Shown: positions 26,370 to 35,520, counted from the stretch's first letter. The stretch is 64,000 nt of DNA from CAYQXJ01 sp964421565 (GCA_964421565.1 CAYQXJ010000002.1:62001-126000), one strand, 5' to 3'. Notes: generated by a model from the sequence alone, not told the origin. Numbers and translations are program-made.

Positions 26370-26557
26370 AGGCCGCGCTCCCGTTCGATGAGGTAGTTCG
26401 GTCTGCCGGCGTCCGGGTCGCGATAGTCGAGGTGCTGTTCGAGCCGGCTCAGAGGTGGCTGCGGGGCGGGTTCGATGTCTGCGACGTTGCGGCTGACACG
26501 ACAGCCGGCGTTCATCGCCACCCAGGCCGTCAGCAGCGTAACGATTAGCGCGCGCAT
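26366..26557 (-). CDS. Small putative lipoprotein upstream of the M48 peptidase
   Basis: This is a 63-residue product with signal MRALIVTLLTAWVAMNAGC: a short basic start, a hydrophobic stretch and a lipobox-like NAGC with an atypical -3 residue. The mature part is short, proline-rich and charged, ending YLIERERGL. GGGGAGAG precedes the ATG, and the stop overlaps the M48 ATG by 4 bases, indicating coupled translation. No family is recognised; it may be an accessory factor or anchor for the protease. Confidence 0.6.
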   Translation of the reverse strand: MRALIVTLLTAWVAMNAGCRVSRNVADIEPAPQPPLSRLEQHLDYRDPDAGRPNYLIERERGL

Positions 26558-26731
26558 GGAGTGCTCTCCCCCCCGGGCGGTGAGAAACCGGGCACCCACC
26601 GAGGATACTGGAACTGTCGCCAGGAGGCAAGACAACCGGGCGCGCCCCGGCTCGTCGCCCACGCATGCGAGCGGACTGTCGCTTCCTGGGTGTGGCCTTA
26701 GCCCTGCCCACGTGTTCTCTTTGCGGCGCGG

Positions 26732-26760
26732 TTGACAGCGGGCCGGCTTCTGCTTAGCAT
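26732..26760 (+). promoter_or_regulatory. Candidate strong sigma-70 promoter for uvrD/pcrA
   Basis: A perfect TTGACA (26732..26737), a 17-base spacer and TAGCAT (26755..26760). Transcription would start near 26767, making ATG 26850 the first good start and excluding the upstream extension of the frame at 26763. Confidence 0.55.
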
Positions 26761-26849
26761 GTGTGCAGTGTTATGTGACCGGGGCGCAACGCGTGTGGTT
26801 GCATATCCTTTTGTTTGCACATTCCTTACGACAACGCTTGGGACAGCGT

Positions 26850-29066
26850 ATGCCTTCCGGCACCGACATAGCCGAGATCACCGCGGGGCTGACCGAAGCC
26901 CAGACCGAAGCCGTCACTTACAGTGATGGCCCGCTGCTGGTCGTGGCGGGCGCCGGCAGCGGCAAAACGCGAGTTATCACTCGCCGAATAGCCTACCTGA
27001 GGGCCATCGGTGTGCCGGCTGAGAACATCATCGCCGTTACGTTCACGAACAAGGCCGCGAGCGAGATGCGCCGGCGGGTGGAGGCGCTGGCGGGGGACGA
27101 GGTGTACGTGACAACCTTCCACAGCTTCTGCGCCCGCCTGCTGCGGCGCCACGCCAATCGGATCGGTTGGGAATCGTCGTTCACCATATACGACCGCACC
27201 GACTCACTGCGCGTGCTGCGCCGTCTGGTAAAGGACATGGACCTGGATCCCGCCACCTACAAGCCGCGCGACGCGCTCGAGTTCATCAGCGTGCACAAGG
27301 ACCGTGTGACCGGACCGGGCCAGGTGGAAGAGGACGCCATTGGGATCGAGGAGCAGACCATGGCGCATCTCTACCGGCGCTACGAGCAGAAGCTGGCGGA
27401 CAACAATGCCCTCGATTTCGACGACCTGTTGCTGAAGGCGCTCCATCTCTTCAGCGAGTGCCCCGGCGTGCTTGCACGCTACCAGCACGTCTACCGGCAC
27501 GTATTGGTAGACGAGTATCAGGACATCAACCTGCCTCAGCATCTGATCGCCCGCGCTTTGCAGGGCAAACATCGCAACATCACTGCCGTGGGCGACCCCG
27601 ACCAGATGATCTACTCCTGGCGCGGAGCGCGGCTTCAGAATCTGCTGGAGTTCGAACAGGACTTCCCCGGCACACACATTGTGATGCTCGAGCGCAACTA
27701 CCGCTCCACGGCGAACATACTGCGCTGCGCGGGCCACTGCATCCGACATAATGTGCTGCGCCATGAGAAGGAGCTTTGGACCGAGAAGGAAGCGGGGGAC
27801 CCAATCAAAGTCTGCGGTTTCGCCGACCCGTTTGAGGAAGGCCGATGGGTGGCGCAGCGCGTCGATGAACTGGTCAGCGCTGGAGTGGCGCAGGCAGATA
27901 TCGCCGTATTCTACCGCACGAAACAGCAGTCGCTGCCGCTCGAACACGCCTTCGCCACGCTCTCCATCCCGCACCAGGTGGTCGACAGCGTCGGATTCTT
28001 CGACCGTGCCGTGGTAAAGGACCTGCGGGCGTACCTGCAACTGCTGGTGAATCCGCGGGACGACGAAGCCTGCCTGAGGATCATCAACACCCCTTCGCGG
28101 GGTATTGGGGTGCGGACCCTTGAACGCCTGCAGGCGGCGGCCGCTGAGCACGGATGGTCGTTGATCGAGGCAACCCGCCACTCGGACGAGATCGATTCAC
28201 TCGGCACGCGGGCCTCAGTGGCGGCAAAGGGCTTCTGGCAGCTATATCAACGGTTGGGCGAGGCGGCGACGGATGATGTCCGAGGGTTGGTCCGCGAAGT
28301 GCTCACCGCGACGGACTACGTGGACAGCGTGCGGGATGAGGATCGGGCTGATGTGCAGGAAGTGGTCGACATGTTCCTCGGCTACGCCGCCCAGTATGAC
28401 GAGCAGAATCCCGGGGGCGGGTTGGTGGGCTTCCTGGAGCAGGCGGCGCTGGTCAGCGACGTAGACGGTTGGAACGCCGGCGCGGGCGCCGTGACCCTGA
28501 TGACGCTCCACTCCGCCAAGGGCCTGGAGTTCGACGTAGTGTTCATCGTTGGCGCCGAGGAAGACATCCTGCCGCACCGGCGTGCCCTCGACGATCACCC
28601 GCATGAGACGCAGGAGGCAGCCCTCGAGGAGGAGCGCAGACTCTTCTACGTCGGCATGACGCGGGCACGCAAGCGGCTCTACATCTGCTGGAGCGGCACA
28701 CGCCGCATCGTGGGCCGTGAGGAAGTGCAGCGACCGTCGCGCTTTCTCGACGAATTGCCGGCGGACGTGGTGGATCGCACTGATGGCGCGCCGGCAGGGC
28801 TGAACGGCGGGGCAGCCGGCTTCATGCAGGAGATGCAGGGCGTTCTGGAGCGAAAGCGCCCCCACAGGGCAGACAGCACGGTGCTGCGCATTACCGATGA
28901 GTCCCCGCATCTGGAGCAAGGCGCGCGAGTCGCGCATCAGCGCTACGGGGAAGGGGAGGTCATCGAAGTCAACTCGTTGGGTTCTCGCTTCCTGGTGCGG
29001 GTGAACTTCTTCGAAGGTAGCCCGATGGCGCTGGTTCTGAGCCCTGGCGACATCGGTCGGGCGTAG
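26850..29066 (+). CDS. UvrD/PcrA/Rep-family 3'-5' DNA helicase
   Basis: The 738-residue superfamily 1 helicase has all motifs in order: I VAGAGSGKTRVITRRI, Ia TFTNKAASEMRRRV, II LVDEYQDIN, III VGDPDQMIYSWRGA, IV LERNYRSTANIL, V TLHSAKGLEFDVVFIVGAEE and VI EERRLFYVGMTRARKRL. The C-terminal VAHQRYGEGEVIEVNS matches the PcrA/UvrD tail that binds RNA polymerase. It unwinds DNA in nucleotide excision and mismatch repair and clears replication-transcription conflicts. ATG 26850 is chosen from family alignment and the promoter position. PcrA and UvrD cannot be told apart here. Confidence 0.94.
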   Translation: MPSGTDIAEITAGLTEAQTEAVTYSDGPLLVVAGAGSGKTRVITRRIAYLRAIGVPAENIIAVTFTNKAASEMRRRVEALAGDEVYVTTFHSFCARLLRRHANRIGWESSFTIYDRTDSLRVLRRLVKDMDLDPATYKPRDALEFISVHKDRVTGPGQVEEDAIGIEEQTMAHLYRRYEQKLADNNALDFDDLLLKALHLFSECPGVLARYQHVYRHVLVDEYQDINLPQHLIARALQGKHRNITAVGDPDQMIYSWRGARLQNLLEFEQDFPGTHIVMLERNYRSTANILRCAGHCIRHNVLRHEKELWTEKEAGDPIKVCGFADPFEEGRWVAQRVDELVSAGVAQADIAVFYRTKQQSLPLEHAFATLSIPHQVVDSVGFFDRAVVKDLRAYLQLLVNPRDDEACLRIINTPSRGIGVRTLERLQAAAAEHGWSLIEATRHSDEIDSLGTRASVAAKGFWQLYQRLGEAATDDVRGLVREVLTATDYVDSVRDEDRADVQEVVDMFLGYAAQYDEQNPGGGLVGFLEQAALVSDVDGWNAGAGAVTLMTLHSAKGLEFDVVFIVGAEEDILPHRRALDDHPHETQEAALEEERRLFYVGMTRARKRLYICWSGTRRIVGREEVQRPSRFLDELPADVVDRTDGAPAGLNGGAAGFMQEMQGVLERKRPHRADSTVLRITDESPHLEQGARVAHQRYGEGEVIEVNSLGSRFLVRVNFFEGSPMALVLSPGDIGRA

Positions 29067-29138
29067 GGGTGTCCATCGGCGTTCGCGAGCCGTATCTGGT
29101 TACCCGATGACGCTGAAGCTTCCGAAATACATTCGACG

Positions 29139-29167
29139 TTGACATACTACATCTGGGGCGCCACAAT
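29139..29167 (+). promoter_or_regulatory. Candidate sigma-70 promoter for the frameshifted membrane-protein gene
   Basis: A perfect TTGACA (29139..29144), a 17-base spacer and CACAAT (29162..29167). It supports expression of the broken gene at 29231. Confidence 0.45.
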
Positions 29168-29230
29168 TGCCAATCCCAAGGAGGCGGGGAAGCAGCGGTC
29201 TGCGCGGGGGGCTGAACGGAGGGCTGGGTT

Positions 29231-29753
29231 TTGCCGGACGACAGGCGAGTGAGTTGGTTTGTGCGCTTGAGCCCACCACATCCGGAGTTTGTCCTTGTCA
29301 TGTCAGCGGCCGGGTCCATCATCCTGGCCATCTGGGTTGCGTTTCAGGGCACGGGCCCGGACTTCTGGCGGGGCGTGATCGTAGGCGTTGCTCTTGGGGC
29401 GCCTTTTGCCATCGTGGTGAGCTTCTTGGATTGGCCGAACCTGCGGGGATGGCTCAATGTTGCTGCGGAGGAGGGGGATCAGGATGAGGGTGATGGCCTG
29501 CTTGTCTGGGTGGCGGGAACGTTCTTCGTAGTTCAGGTTGTGGGATCGCTCGTGTTAAGGCATCTGCCTGGCGTAGAGGCGGCGGCCCAGTTGGGTGCCG
29601 GCCGGGTTGTTCATGCTCTGGGTCAACAACGGCGACTGGCTTGCCGGCATCTGCGCTGTCGGTCTTCCGCTGTTCATCACGTATCCGGAGTATGAAGCGC
29701 TCCATCGCCTGGCGGACGAGGCAGGGAGGTGCGACGGAGATGCCGGCGGCTGA
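29231..29753 (+). pseudogene. Small membrane-protein gene with a one-base frameshift
   Basis: A TTG start with GGAGGG 7 bases upstream opens a frame with two hydrophobic stretches (MSAAGSIILAIWVAFQG; VIVGVALGAPFAIVVSFLDW), an acidic loop and a third (LLVWVAGTFFVVQVVGSLVL). From about 29577 that frame turns into arginine-rich noise, while the +1 frame becomes protein-like (FMLWVNNGDWLAGICAVGLP, LFITYPEYEALHRLADEAG) and stops at 29753. Removing one base between about 29571 and 29607 would give one protein of about 173 residues with four membrane segments. The family is not recognised. Either the gene decayed recently or the assembly has an extra base. Confidence 0.45.
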
Positions 29754-29854
29754 TTGCTTCTGCAGCGTGCAACTGCTGGTAGTTCTGGTCCCCGGAAAGC
29801 TATGGGGTCCGGAAGTCGTGTTCTCCAGCGCACGCGACCTGCCCGCGCTGTAGC

Positions 29855-29883
29855 TTGAGAGCGCCGGCGGGCTCTGCTATAGT
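29855..29883 (+). promoter_or_regulatory. Candidate sigma-70 promoter for the rnf operon
   Basis: TTGAGA (29855..29860), a 17-base spacer and TATAGT (29878..29883), five of six matches in each box. A start near 29890 gives a 34-base leader before rnfE. It is one of the best promoter matches in the window. Confidence 0.58.
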
Positions 29884-29923
29884 GTGCCGTTCCTTGTGAA
29901 TAGTCCCACCTACGGAGCACGTC

Positions 29924-30556
29924 ATGGCGGACAGAAGCCTCGGTAGGGAGTTCTCCAAGGGCATCATCGCCCAGAACGCCGTCTTCGTCCTGGTGGTAGG
30001 GCTCTGCCCGACGCTGGCAGTGACTACGAGCCTGAAGAACGCCGCCGCCATGGGTGTGGCGGTCATCTTCGTGTTGACCTGCGCCAACACGCTGGTCTCG
30101 CTGCTGCGTCGGCACATTCCGGAAGAGGTGCGCATCCCCTGCTTCATCGTTATCATCGGTTCCTTCGTCACGATGGTGGAGATCATTTTCAAGGGCGTTT
30201 TGCCTCCGGCGATCAACGCCAGCCTCGGCATTTTCATCCCCCTGATCGTGGTAAACTGCATCATCCTGTACAGGTCGGAATCGTTCGCCTACCGTCACGG
30301 AATGGCGCGTTCGGTCCTGGACGGGCTCGGCATCGGGGTTGGCTTTGCGCTGGCAATCTGCCTGATGGCAGGCGTTCGGGAGGTCCTCGGTGCGGGAACC
30401 ATATGGGGCTTTCCCTGGGTGCCGGTCTCGTGGCCGGTGGAGTATGTGCCGGCGTCGATCCTGATCCAGGCGCCTGGTGCGTTCCTGGTCTTGGGGCTGT
30501 TGATGGCGTTGTTCAACTGGCTCGGCGGCAAGCGCACGCCGCAGGAGGGGGGCTGA
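29924..30556 (+). CDS. rnfE: Electron transport complex subunit RnfE
   Basis: The 210-residue protein has six membrane helices and belongs to the RnfE/NqrD family: NAVFVLVVGLCPTLAVTTSL near the N terminus, then IPCFIVIIGSFVTMVEI and IFIPLIVVNCIILYRSE, with the intramembrane cysteines of CPTLA and VNCII that bind the buried iron-sulfur cluster with RnfA. The Rnf complex couples ferredoxin:NAD oxidoreduction to Na+ or H+ movement across the inner membrane. Assignment to Rnf rather than Nqr rests on the iron-sulfur RnfC in the same operon. Its stop overlaps the rnfA start by one base. Confidence 0.92.
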   Translation: MADRSLGREFSKGIIAQNAVFVLVVGLCPTLAVTTSLKNAAAMGVAVIFVLTCANTLVSLLRRHIPEEVRIPCFIVIIGSFVTMVEIIFKGVLPPAINASLGIFIPLIVVNCIILYRSESFAYRHGMARSVLDGLGIGVGFALAICLMAGVREVLGAGTIWGFPWVPVSWPVEYVPASILIQAPGAFLVLGLLMALFNWLGGKRTPQEGG

Positions 30557-31170
30557 TGGATATCGGACAGTTTCTCATCGTTGCGTTCACGTCCGTCTTC
30601 GTCTCGAACGTCGTGCTGGCGAAGTTCCTCGGTCTTTGCCCTTTCTTTGGTGTGAGTCGCAAGACGGAGAACGCCGTGGGCATGGGAGCCGCAGTAACGT
30701 TCGTCATGTTCATGGCGAGCTTCGTGACCTTCTTGCTCTACCGCGCTGTTCTGATCCCGCATGATCTGGTGCTTGCGCTTAAGACGCCGATGTTCATCCT
30801 GGTGATTGCGACGCTTGTGCAGTTGGTGGAGTTGTTCATGCGCTCGAAGCTGCCGGCGCTGTACGAGTCGCTGGGCATCTTTCTGCCGCTGATAACGACC
30901 AACTGTGCCGTGATGGGCGTGGCGCTGCTGAATACGACTGATGCCCCGCTCGCCTTCAAGGAGATGAGCATCGCTGCCGGACTGGTGGCGGCGTCATGGC
31001 GCGGCATCTGGGCCGGCGTCGGCTTCTCACTGGCCATGTTGCTGATGAGCGGCGTGCGGGAGAGGCTGGCCCGGGCCGACGTGCCGGCGCCGCTGAGAGG
31101 GCTGCCCGTGGCGTTTGTGGCGGCCAGCCTGATGGCCATGGCGTTCCTGGGTTTCACGGGCATGGCGTAA
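30556..31170 (+). CDS. rnfA: Electron transport complex subunit RnfA
   Basis: The 204-residue, six-helix protein is the pseudo-twofold partner of RnfE: VFVSNVVLAKFLGLCPFFGV near residue 14, LGIFLPLITTNCAVMGVALL near 110, with the cysteines of GLCPF and TNCAV that complete the membrane iron-sulfur site. The start ATG shares its A with the rnfE TGA. The next gene, 46 bases on, is not an rnf gene, an unusual break. Confidence 0.93.
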   Translation: MDIGQFLIVAFTSVFVSNVVLAKFLGLCPFFGVSRKTENAVGMGAAVTFVMFMASFVTFLLYRAVLIPHDLVLALKTPMFILVIATLVQLVELFMRSKLPALYESLGIFLPLITTNCAVMGVALLNTTDAPLAFKEMSIAAGLVAASWRGIWAGVGFSLAMLLMSGVRERLARADVPAPLRGLPVAFVAASLMAMAFLGFTGMA

Positions 31171-31216
31171 TGGTCCTCCCAGGGACGGCGTTCACCCTTG
31201 CCCGCTTTGCGACACT

Positions 31217-32962
31217 ATGACGCGATCACACCCGATAAGTCCGTGGGCTGTGCTGCTGGCTTGCGCTACGTTGCTTCTTCCACACATCGTGTGGGCCGAG
31301 CCAGTGGCCATCGTGAATGGCCAGGAGATGTCCCGCGAGGAGTTCGGACGCGACCTGGTGCATTCACTCGGCCGCAGCGCGCTGGAGAGCTACGTCGACC
31401 GCGTGCTGATCGAACAAGAGGCCGAGCGCCGCGGAATCGACGCGACCGAGGCCGAACTGGCGGAACGCCGTGAGCTGGAGCTTGACCTCCGCATGCGAGC
31501 CCTTTACCGGGATGCCCGCATGGGCGCCGAGGAGTTCCGCTCGGCCGCCACGGGTTTCGGCTGGGATATGGAGGACCTGACACGCGAACTGGAACAGAGC
31601 GTCTCCGAAGGCGCCGTTCGGTCGAAGCTGCTGGCAGAGAAGCTGCTGGCCTCCGAGCTGGACCTGAGCGAGCAGGCGCTGCGCGACTATTACGCCCGAA
31701 CGCGTGGCCCGCGTTTCTCCGTTGCGCACATTCAACTTCCCCAGCGACAACCTGCAGAAGACCTGCTGCGGCTGCTCGGCGAGCGGCCGGATCTGTGGGC
31801 GGAAGCTGTGCGGACCTATAGCATGGACCGCGCGTCGGCGGGCTACAAGGGCCGCCTGGCGCCCGTTCCTGCCGGATCGGCGTTAGGACGGTTTTTGGCG
31901 GAGATGACGCCCGGTGAGTTGGCTCTCTATGAGGGAGACGGCTCCTACCACGTGGTACAGTTGATCCGTGAGATCCCGGCGGAGGAGGCCGAGTTCGCGG
32001 AATTGCGCGGTCGGTTGCGTGCGGAGCTTCTGGCGTTGCAGACTCGCCCCCTGCTGTATGGGATGTTGGCGGACCTATGGGAGCGGGCGACCCTGGTGGT
32101 GAACCTCTCCTCCGATCCGCAGCGACGGGCCGTGCTCGGTTTGGATGTCGTCGCCTACGTAAATGGCGAGGCAGTGAAAGAGGATGCATTCGCGGAGGCG
32201 CTGGTGAAGGAGTTCGGCCCTTCGATGCTCCAGTCCGCGGTTGAGCGGAAACTCATCTTCCAGAAGGCGGAGCAGATGGGACTGCGAGTGAGCGAGGAGC
32301 AGATGGGGCAGAGGCTACGCGAGATCGGCGACCAGTTGTTTGAGGAACAGGCCTCTCGGCGGGCTATGACGGTCGAGCAGTTCACAGAGGAAGTTCTGAA
32401 CCGCGGCTCGGACCCGTCCCGCTTCAAGATGCGGTTGGTAGATGAGTTTGTTTCCCGCGGGGATGTGCGCGCCACGCTGCTGGCTGAGAAGATGGTCGCC
32501 GAGGACATTACCGTGACCGAGCAGGACCTGCAGGAAGCTTACCAGGCTCTGGGCGCAGAGCGCGTCGTCGTGAAGGAACTGGCGCTGGATAGCCGGGCCG
32601 AAGGGGAGAGCCTGCGCGAGCGTATCGTGCAGGGGGCAGAGTTCGAGCTGCTGGCGCGTACCGAGATTGCCGAGCCGGGCGCATGGATGGCTGACAGCAC
32701 CCGGCGAGTTGTGACTCAGGATGATCCTTACTATAATGAGATAAAGGACTTAGAGCAGGGAGACGTAAGCGGAGTTTTCCTGCATGAGGGCAAGTACCGT
32801 ATAATGCAGGTGGTCAGCCGGAGCTCGACCGACCCGCCGCCGCTTGAAGATGTGCGGGCGGAACTGACCGACGCGGTGTTCCGGCGCTTGGCCAGGCAAC
32901 GCATCCGTGCCCTGCTGATCAAGCTGCGCGCTGAATCCGACATTCGCACGATGCTTGGGTAG
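31217..32962 (+). CDS. SurA/PpiD-like periplasmic chaperone with duplicated N-terminal domain
   Basis: The 581-residue protein has a signal peptide (WAVLLACATLLLPHIVWA). SurA_N-type units begin at about residue 29 (EPVAIVNGQEMSREEFGRDL) and again at about 315 (VVAYVNGEAVKEDAFAEALV). Each is followed by a helical block and a parvulin-like stretch (PRFSVAHIQLPQ; ERVVVKELALDS), but prolyl isomerase active residues are not evident. It probably helps periplasmic or outer-membrane proteins fold. It sits between rnfA and alaC, 6 bases before the latter, so it is transcribed with the rnf genes. Confidence 0.72.
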   Translation: MTRSHPISPWAVLLACATLLLPHIVWAEPVAIVNGQEMSREEFGRDLVHSLGRSALESYVDRVLIEQEAERRGIDATEAELAERRELELDLRMRALYRDARMGAEEFRSAATGFGWDMEDLTRELEQSVSEGAVRSKLLAEKLLASELDLSEQALRDYYARTRGPRFSVAHIQLPQRQPAEDLLRLLGERPDLWAEAVRTYSMDRASAGYKGRLAPVPAGSALGRFLAEMTPGELALYEGDGSYHVVQLIREIPAEEAEFAELRGRLRAELLALQTRPLLYGMLADLWERATLVVNLSSDPQRRAVLGLDVVAYVNGEAVKEDAFAEALVKEFGPSMLQSAVERKLIFQKAEQMGLRVSEEQMGQRLREIGDQLFEEQASRRAMTVEQFTEEVLNRGSDPSRFKMRLVDEFVSRGDVRATLLAEKMVAEDITVTEQDLQEAYQALGAERVVVKELALDSRAEGESLRERIVQGAEFELLARTEIAEPGAWMADSTRRVVTQDDPYYNEIKDLEQGDVSGVFLHEGKYRIMQVVSRSSTDPPPLEDVRAELTDAVFRRLARQRIRALLIKLRAESDIRTMLG

Positions 32963-32968
32963 CCCCAG

Positions 32969-34165
32969 ATGGACATACGCTACACAGAACGCATGAGCAA
33001 GCTGCCCGAGTACATCTTCGGCAAGCTCAACACCGTGAAGATGGAGAGGCGTCGCGCGGGTGAGGACATCATTGACCTGGGGATGGGCAACCCGAACGAC
33101 CCACCACCCCAGCCGATTATAGATAAACTGGTCGAGAGCGTTCAGGATCCGCGCAACCACCGCTACAGCGTAAGTGCCGATGGCATACGCAACCTCAAGC
33201 GCGAGGTAGCTCGCCACTATAAACGCCAGTACGACGTGGACGTTGACCCCCAGAGCGAGGTCGTGGTTACCATCGGCAGCAAGGAGGGCCTCAGTCACCT
33301 GGCCATGGTCCTGGTGGAGCCGGGCGACACGGCCCTGGTGCCCACGCCGGCCTTTCCCCCGCACATCTACAGCATCGTCCTCGCCGGGGGAGAAGTCGTA
33401 AGCGTGCCCCTGTCGAACGAGCCGGAGTTCTTCGACCGGCTGCATGATAGAGTGGCGGAGCTCGACCGGACGCCGAAACTTCTGCTGCTGAACTTCCCGC
33501 ATAACCCGACCACGACCGTCGTGGAGAAGGAGTTCTTTGAGCGCGCCGTCGAGTTCGGTCGAAAGCACGGAATTGTGATCATTCAGGACTTCGCCTACGG
33601 CGGCATCACGTTCGACGGCTATCGCGCTCCGAGCTTCCTGCAGGTGCCGGGAGCTACCGGAGTCGGCGTTGAATTCTCCTCCATGTCCAAGAGCTTCAAC
33701 ATGGCGGGCTGGCGCGTCGGCTTCTGCGTCGGTAACCGCGAACTGGTGAGCGGCCTGTCGCGCATTAAGGGCTATTATGACTACGGACTGTTCATGCCCA
33801 TGCAAATCGCTTCGATCATCGCGCTGCGCGACTGCATGCGCGATGTCCGACACCAGGCTGCGATCTACCAGGCGCGACGCGACACGCTGTGCGATGCTCT
33901 CGGCCGGGCTGGCTGGCACATAGAACGGCCGAAGGGCACGATGTTTGTGTGGGCGCCTATCCCGAAAGAGTTCCGCGACATGGGGTCGGTCGAGTTCTGC
34001 TTCATGTTGCTGGAAGAGGCGAACGTAGCCGTTGCCCCTGGCGCCGCCTTTGGCGCGGGAGGAGACGGCCACGTGCGCATGGCAATCGTAGAGAACAAAT
34101 ACCGGCTGCAGCAGGCGGCGCGCCAGATAGGCCGGGCCCTGCGCAGCCGACTGGCCACGACCTGA
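32969..34165 (+). CDS. alaC: Class I/II aminotransferase, AlaC-like glutamate-pyruvate aminotransferase
   Basis: The 398-residue protein follows the AlaC pattern closely from LPEYIFGKLNTVKMERRRAG and DIIDLGMGNPNDPPP through VVTIGSKEGLSHLAM and LNFPHNPTTTVVE to the PLP lysine in FSSMSKSFNMAGWRVGF near residue 240. KGYYDYGLFMPMQIA and KGTMFVWAPIP are also shared with that group. It makes alanine from pyruvate and glutamate. A related LL-diaminopimelate-type activity cannot be excluded. It lies between the two halves of the rnf cluster, 6 bases after the SurA-like gene and 14 before rnfC. Confidence 0.84.
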   Translation: MDIRYTERMSKLPEYIFGKLNTVKMERRRAGEDIIDLGMGNPNDPPPQPIIDKLVESVQDPRNHRYSVSADGIRNLKREVARHYKRQYDVDVDPQSEVVVTIGSKEGLSHLAMVLVEPGDTALVPTPAFPPHIYSIVLAGGEVVSVPLSNEPEFFDRLHDRVAELDRTPKLLLLNFPHNPTTTVVEKEFFERAVEFGRKHGIVIIQDFAYGGITFDGYRAPSFLQVPGATGVGVEFSSMSKSFNMAGWRVGFCVGNRELVSGLSRIKGYYDYGLFMPMQIASIIALRDCMRDVRHQAAIYQARRDTLCDALGRAGWHIERPKGTMFVWAPIPKEFRDMGSVEFCFMLLEEANVAVAPGAAFGAGGDGHVRMAIVENKYRLQQAARQIGRALRSRLATT

Positions 34166-34179
34166 CGAGCGAACCACCT

Positions 34180-35520
34180 ATGGCGACTGTGATGCAGAAA
34201 CGCACATTCCGCCGCGGCGGAGTGCACCCCGATGAGAGCAAGGAACGCACCAGCGGGCTGCCGCTGCAGGCCAGTGAACCCCCGGTGGAAGTGGCCGTCC
34301 TGATGGCGCAGCACATTGGAGCGCCCGCCGCTCCCGTGGTTAAGAAGAAAGACACCGTGCGCAAAGGCCAGCTCGTCGGTGAGGCCCAGGGCTACATCAG
34401 TGCGAATGTTCACGCCCCGGTCAGCGGTGTAGTGAAGGCCATCGAGCCGCGAATCTATGGGGTAACCGGCATGCGTGTGCCGGCGGTGGTTATAGAGAAC
34501 GACGGACAGGAGCAGTGGGCCGAAGGCATAGGCGAACCGCAGGACGTCGATGCCATGGAACCGGCCCGTATGGTGGACATGGTGCAGGAGTGTGGCGTCG
34601 TCGGCCTCGGAGGCGCCACCTTTCCCTCGCACGTGAAACTGAACCCGCCGCCGGATAGTCCGATCTCCGACGTGTTCATCAACGGAGCCGAGTGCGAGCC
34701 GTGCGTCACCGTCGACCACCGTCTCATGCTCGAACGTACCGCCGAAGTGATCGACGGACTGCGCCTCATCATGCGTTGCGTGGAGTGCGATGCGGGTTGG
34801 ATCGGCATCGAGTCAAACAAGCCCGATGCCATACAGGCGTTCGAAGAAGAGCTGGACGGGGACGATGACATCCGCGTGCTGCCGCTGGAGACCAAGTACC
34901 CACAGGGTGCCGAGCAGCAGTTGATCACTGCCGCCACAGGGCGCGAAGTGCCCAATGGGGGCGGCTTGCCCAGCGATGTAGGTTGCCTGGTGCACAACGT
35001 GGCGACCGCCCTGGCCATCCGCGAAGCAATCCGCTTCGGTCGCCCGCTCATCGAGCGCGCGGTCACGGTGACCGGCGACGGAGTGGAGAATGCAGGCAAC
35101 TTCGTCGAGCGGATAGGCACGAAGGTCGGCGCCATCCTTGAGCGCCAGGGAGTGCGTGAGGGGACGAATCAGCTTATACTGGGCGGCCCGATGATGGGCA
35201 TCGCCCAGGCAAGCTTCGAAGTGCCGTTGGTGAAGGGCAATAACTGCATCATACTGCGCCGACACGTGAGCGTGCCGACGCAGCGCGACTGCATACGCTG
35301 CGGCCGTTGCGTGGCGCACTGCCCCCTGGGTCTGATGCCGAACGAGATGAGCATTGCTATGGAGCAGATGGACTGGGAGGCCGCCACGGGTTACGGCATG
35401 CTGGAGTGCAAGGAATGTGGCTGCTGCGCCTACGTCTGCCCTTCCCGCCGCCGCATAGTCCACATGGTGAAGTTTGGCAAGGCCGAACTGCGGCGCAAGC
35501 GACAGCAGGAGAGCAAGTGA
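34180..35520 (+). CDS. rnfC: Electron transport complex subunit RnfC
   Basis: The 446-residue protein is of the iron-sulfur RnfC type. An N-terminal barrel-sandwich segment (SANVHAPVSGVVKAIEPRI) is followed by the flavin- and NADH-binding domain with VVGLGGATFPSHVKLN and INGAECEPCVTVDH, then SLBB-like sequence. The C-terminal pair of [4Fe-4S] motifs is CIRCGRCVAHCP and CKECGCCAYVCP. It links NAD(H) to the membrane part of the complex. The start is the ATG at 34180; a second in-frame ATG is 12 bases on. The iron-sulfur motifs distinguish the cluster from Na+-NQR. Confidence 0.94.
   Translation: MATVMQKRTFRRGGVHPDESKERTSGLPLQASEPPVEVAVLMAQHIGAPAAPVVKKKDTVRKGQLVGEAQGYISANVHAPVSGVVKAIEPRIYGVTGMRVPAVVIENDGQEQWAEGIGEPQDVDAMEPARMVDMVQECGVVGLGGATFPSHVKLNPPPDSPISDVFINGAECEPCVTVDHRLMLERTAEVIDGLRLIMRCVECDAGWIGIESNKPDAIQAFEEELDGDDDIRVLPLETKYPQGAEQQLITAATGREVPNGGGLPSDVGCLVHNVATALAIREAIRFGRPLIERAVTVTGDGVENAGNFVERIGTKVGAILERQGVREGTNQLILGGPMMGIAQASFEVPLVKGNNCIILRRHVSVPTQRDCIRCGRCVAHCPLGLMPNEMSIAMEQMDWEAATGYGMLECKECGCCAYVCPSRRRIVHMVKFGKAELRRKRQQESK

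Noticed and set aside
32750..34177. A 475-codon minus-strand frame over alaC
   Set aside because: It is antisense to a clear aminotransferase and lacks a ribosome site or family pattern.
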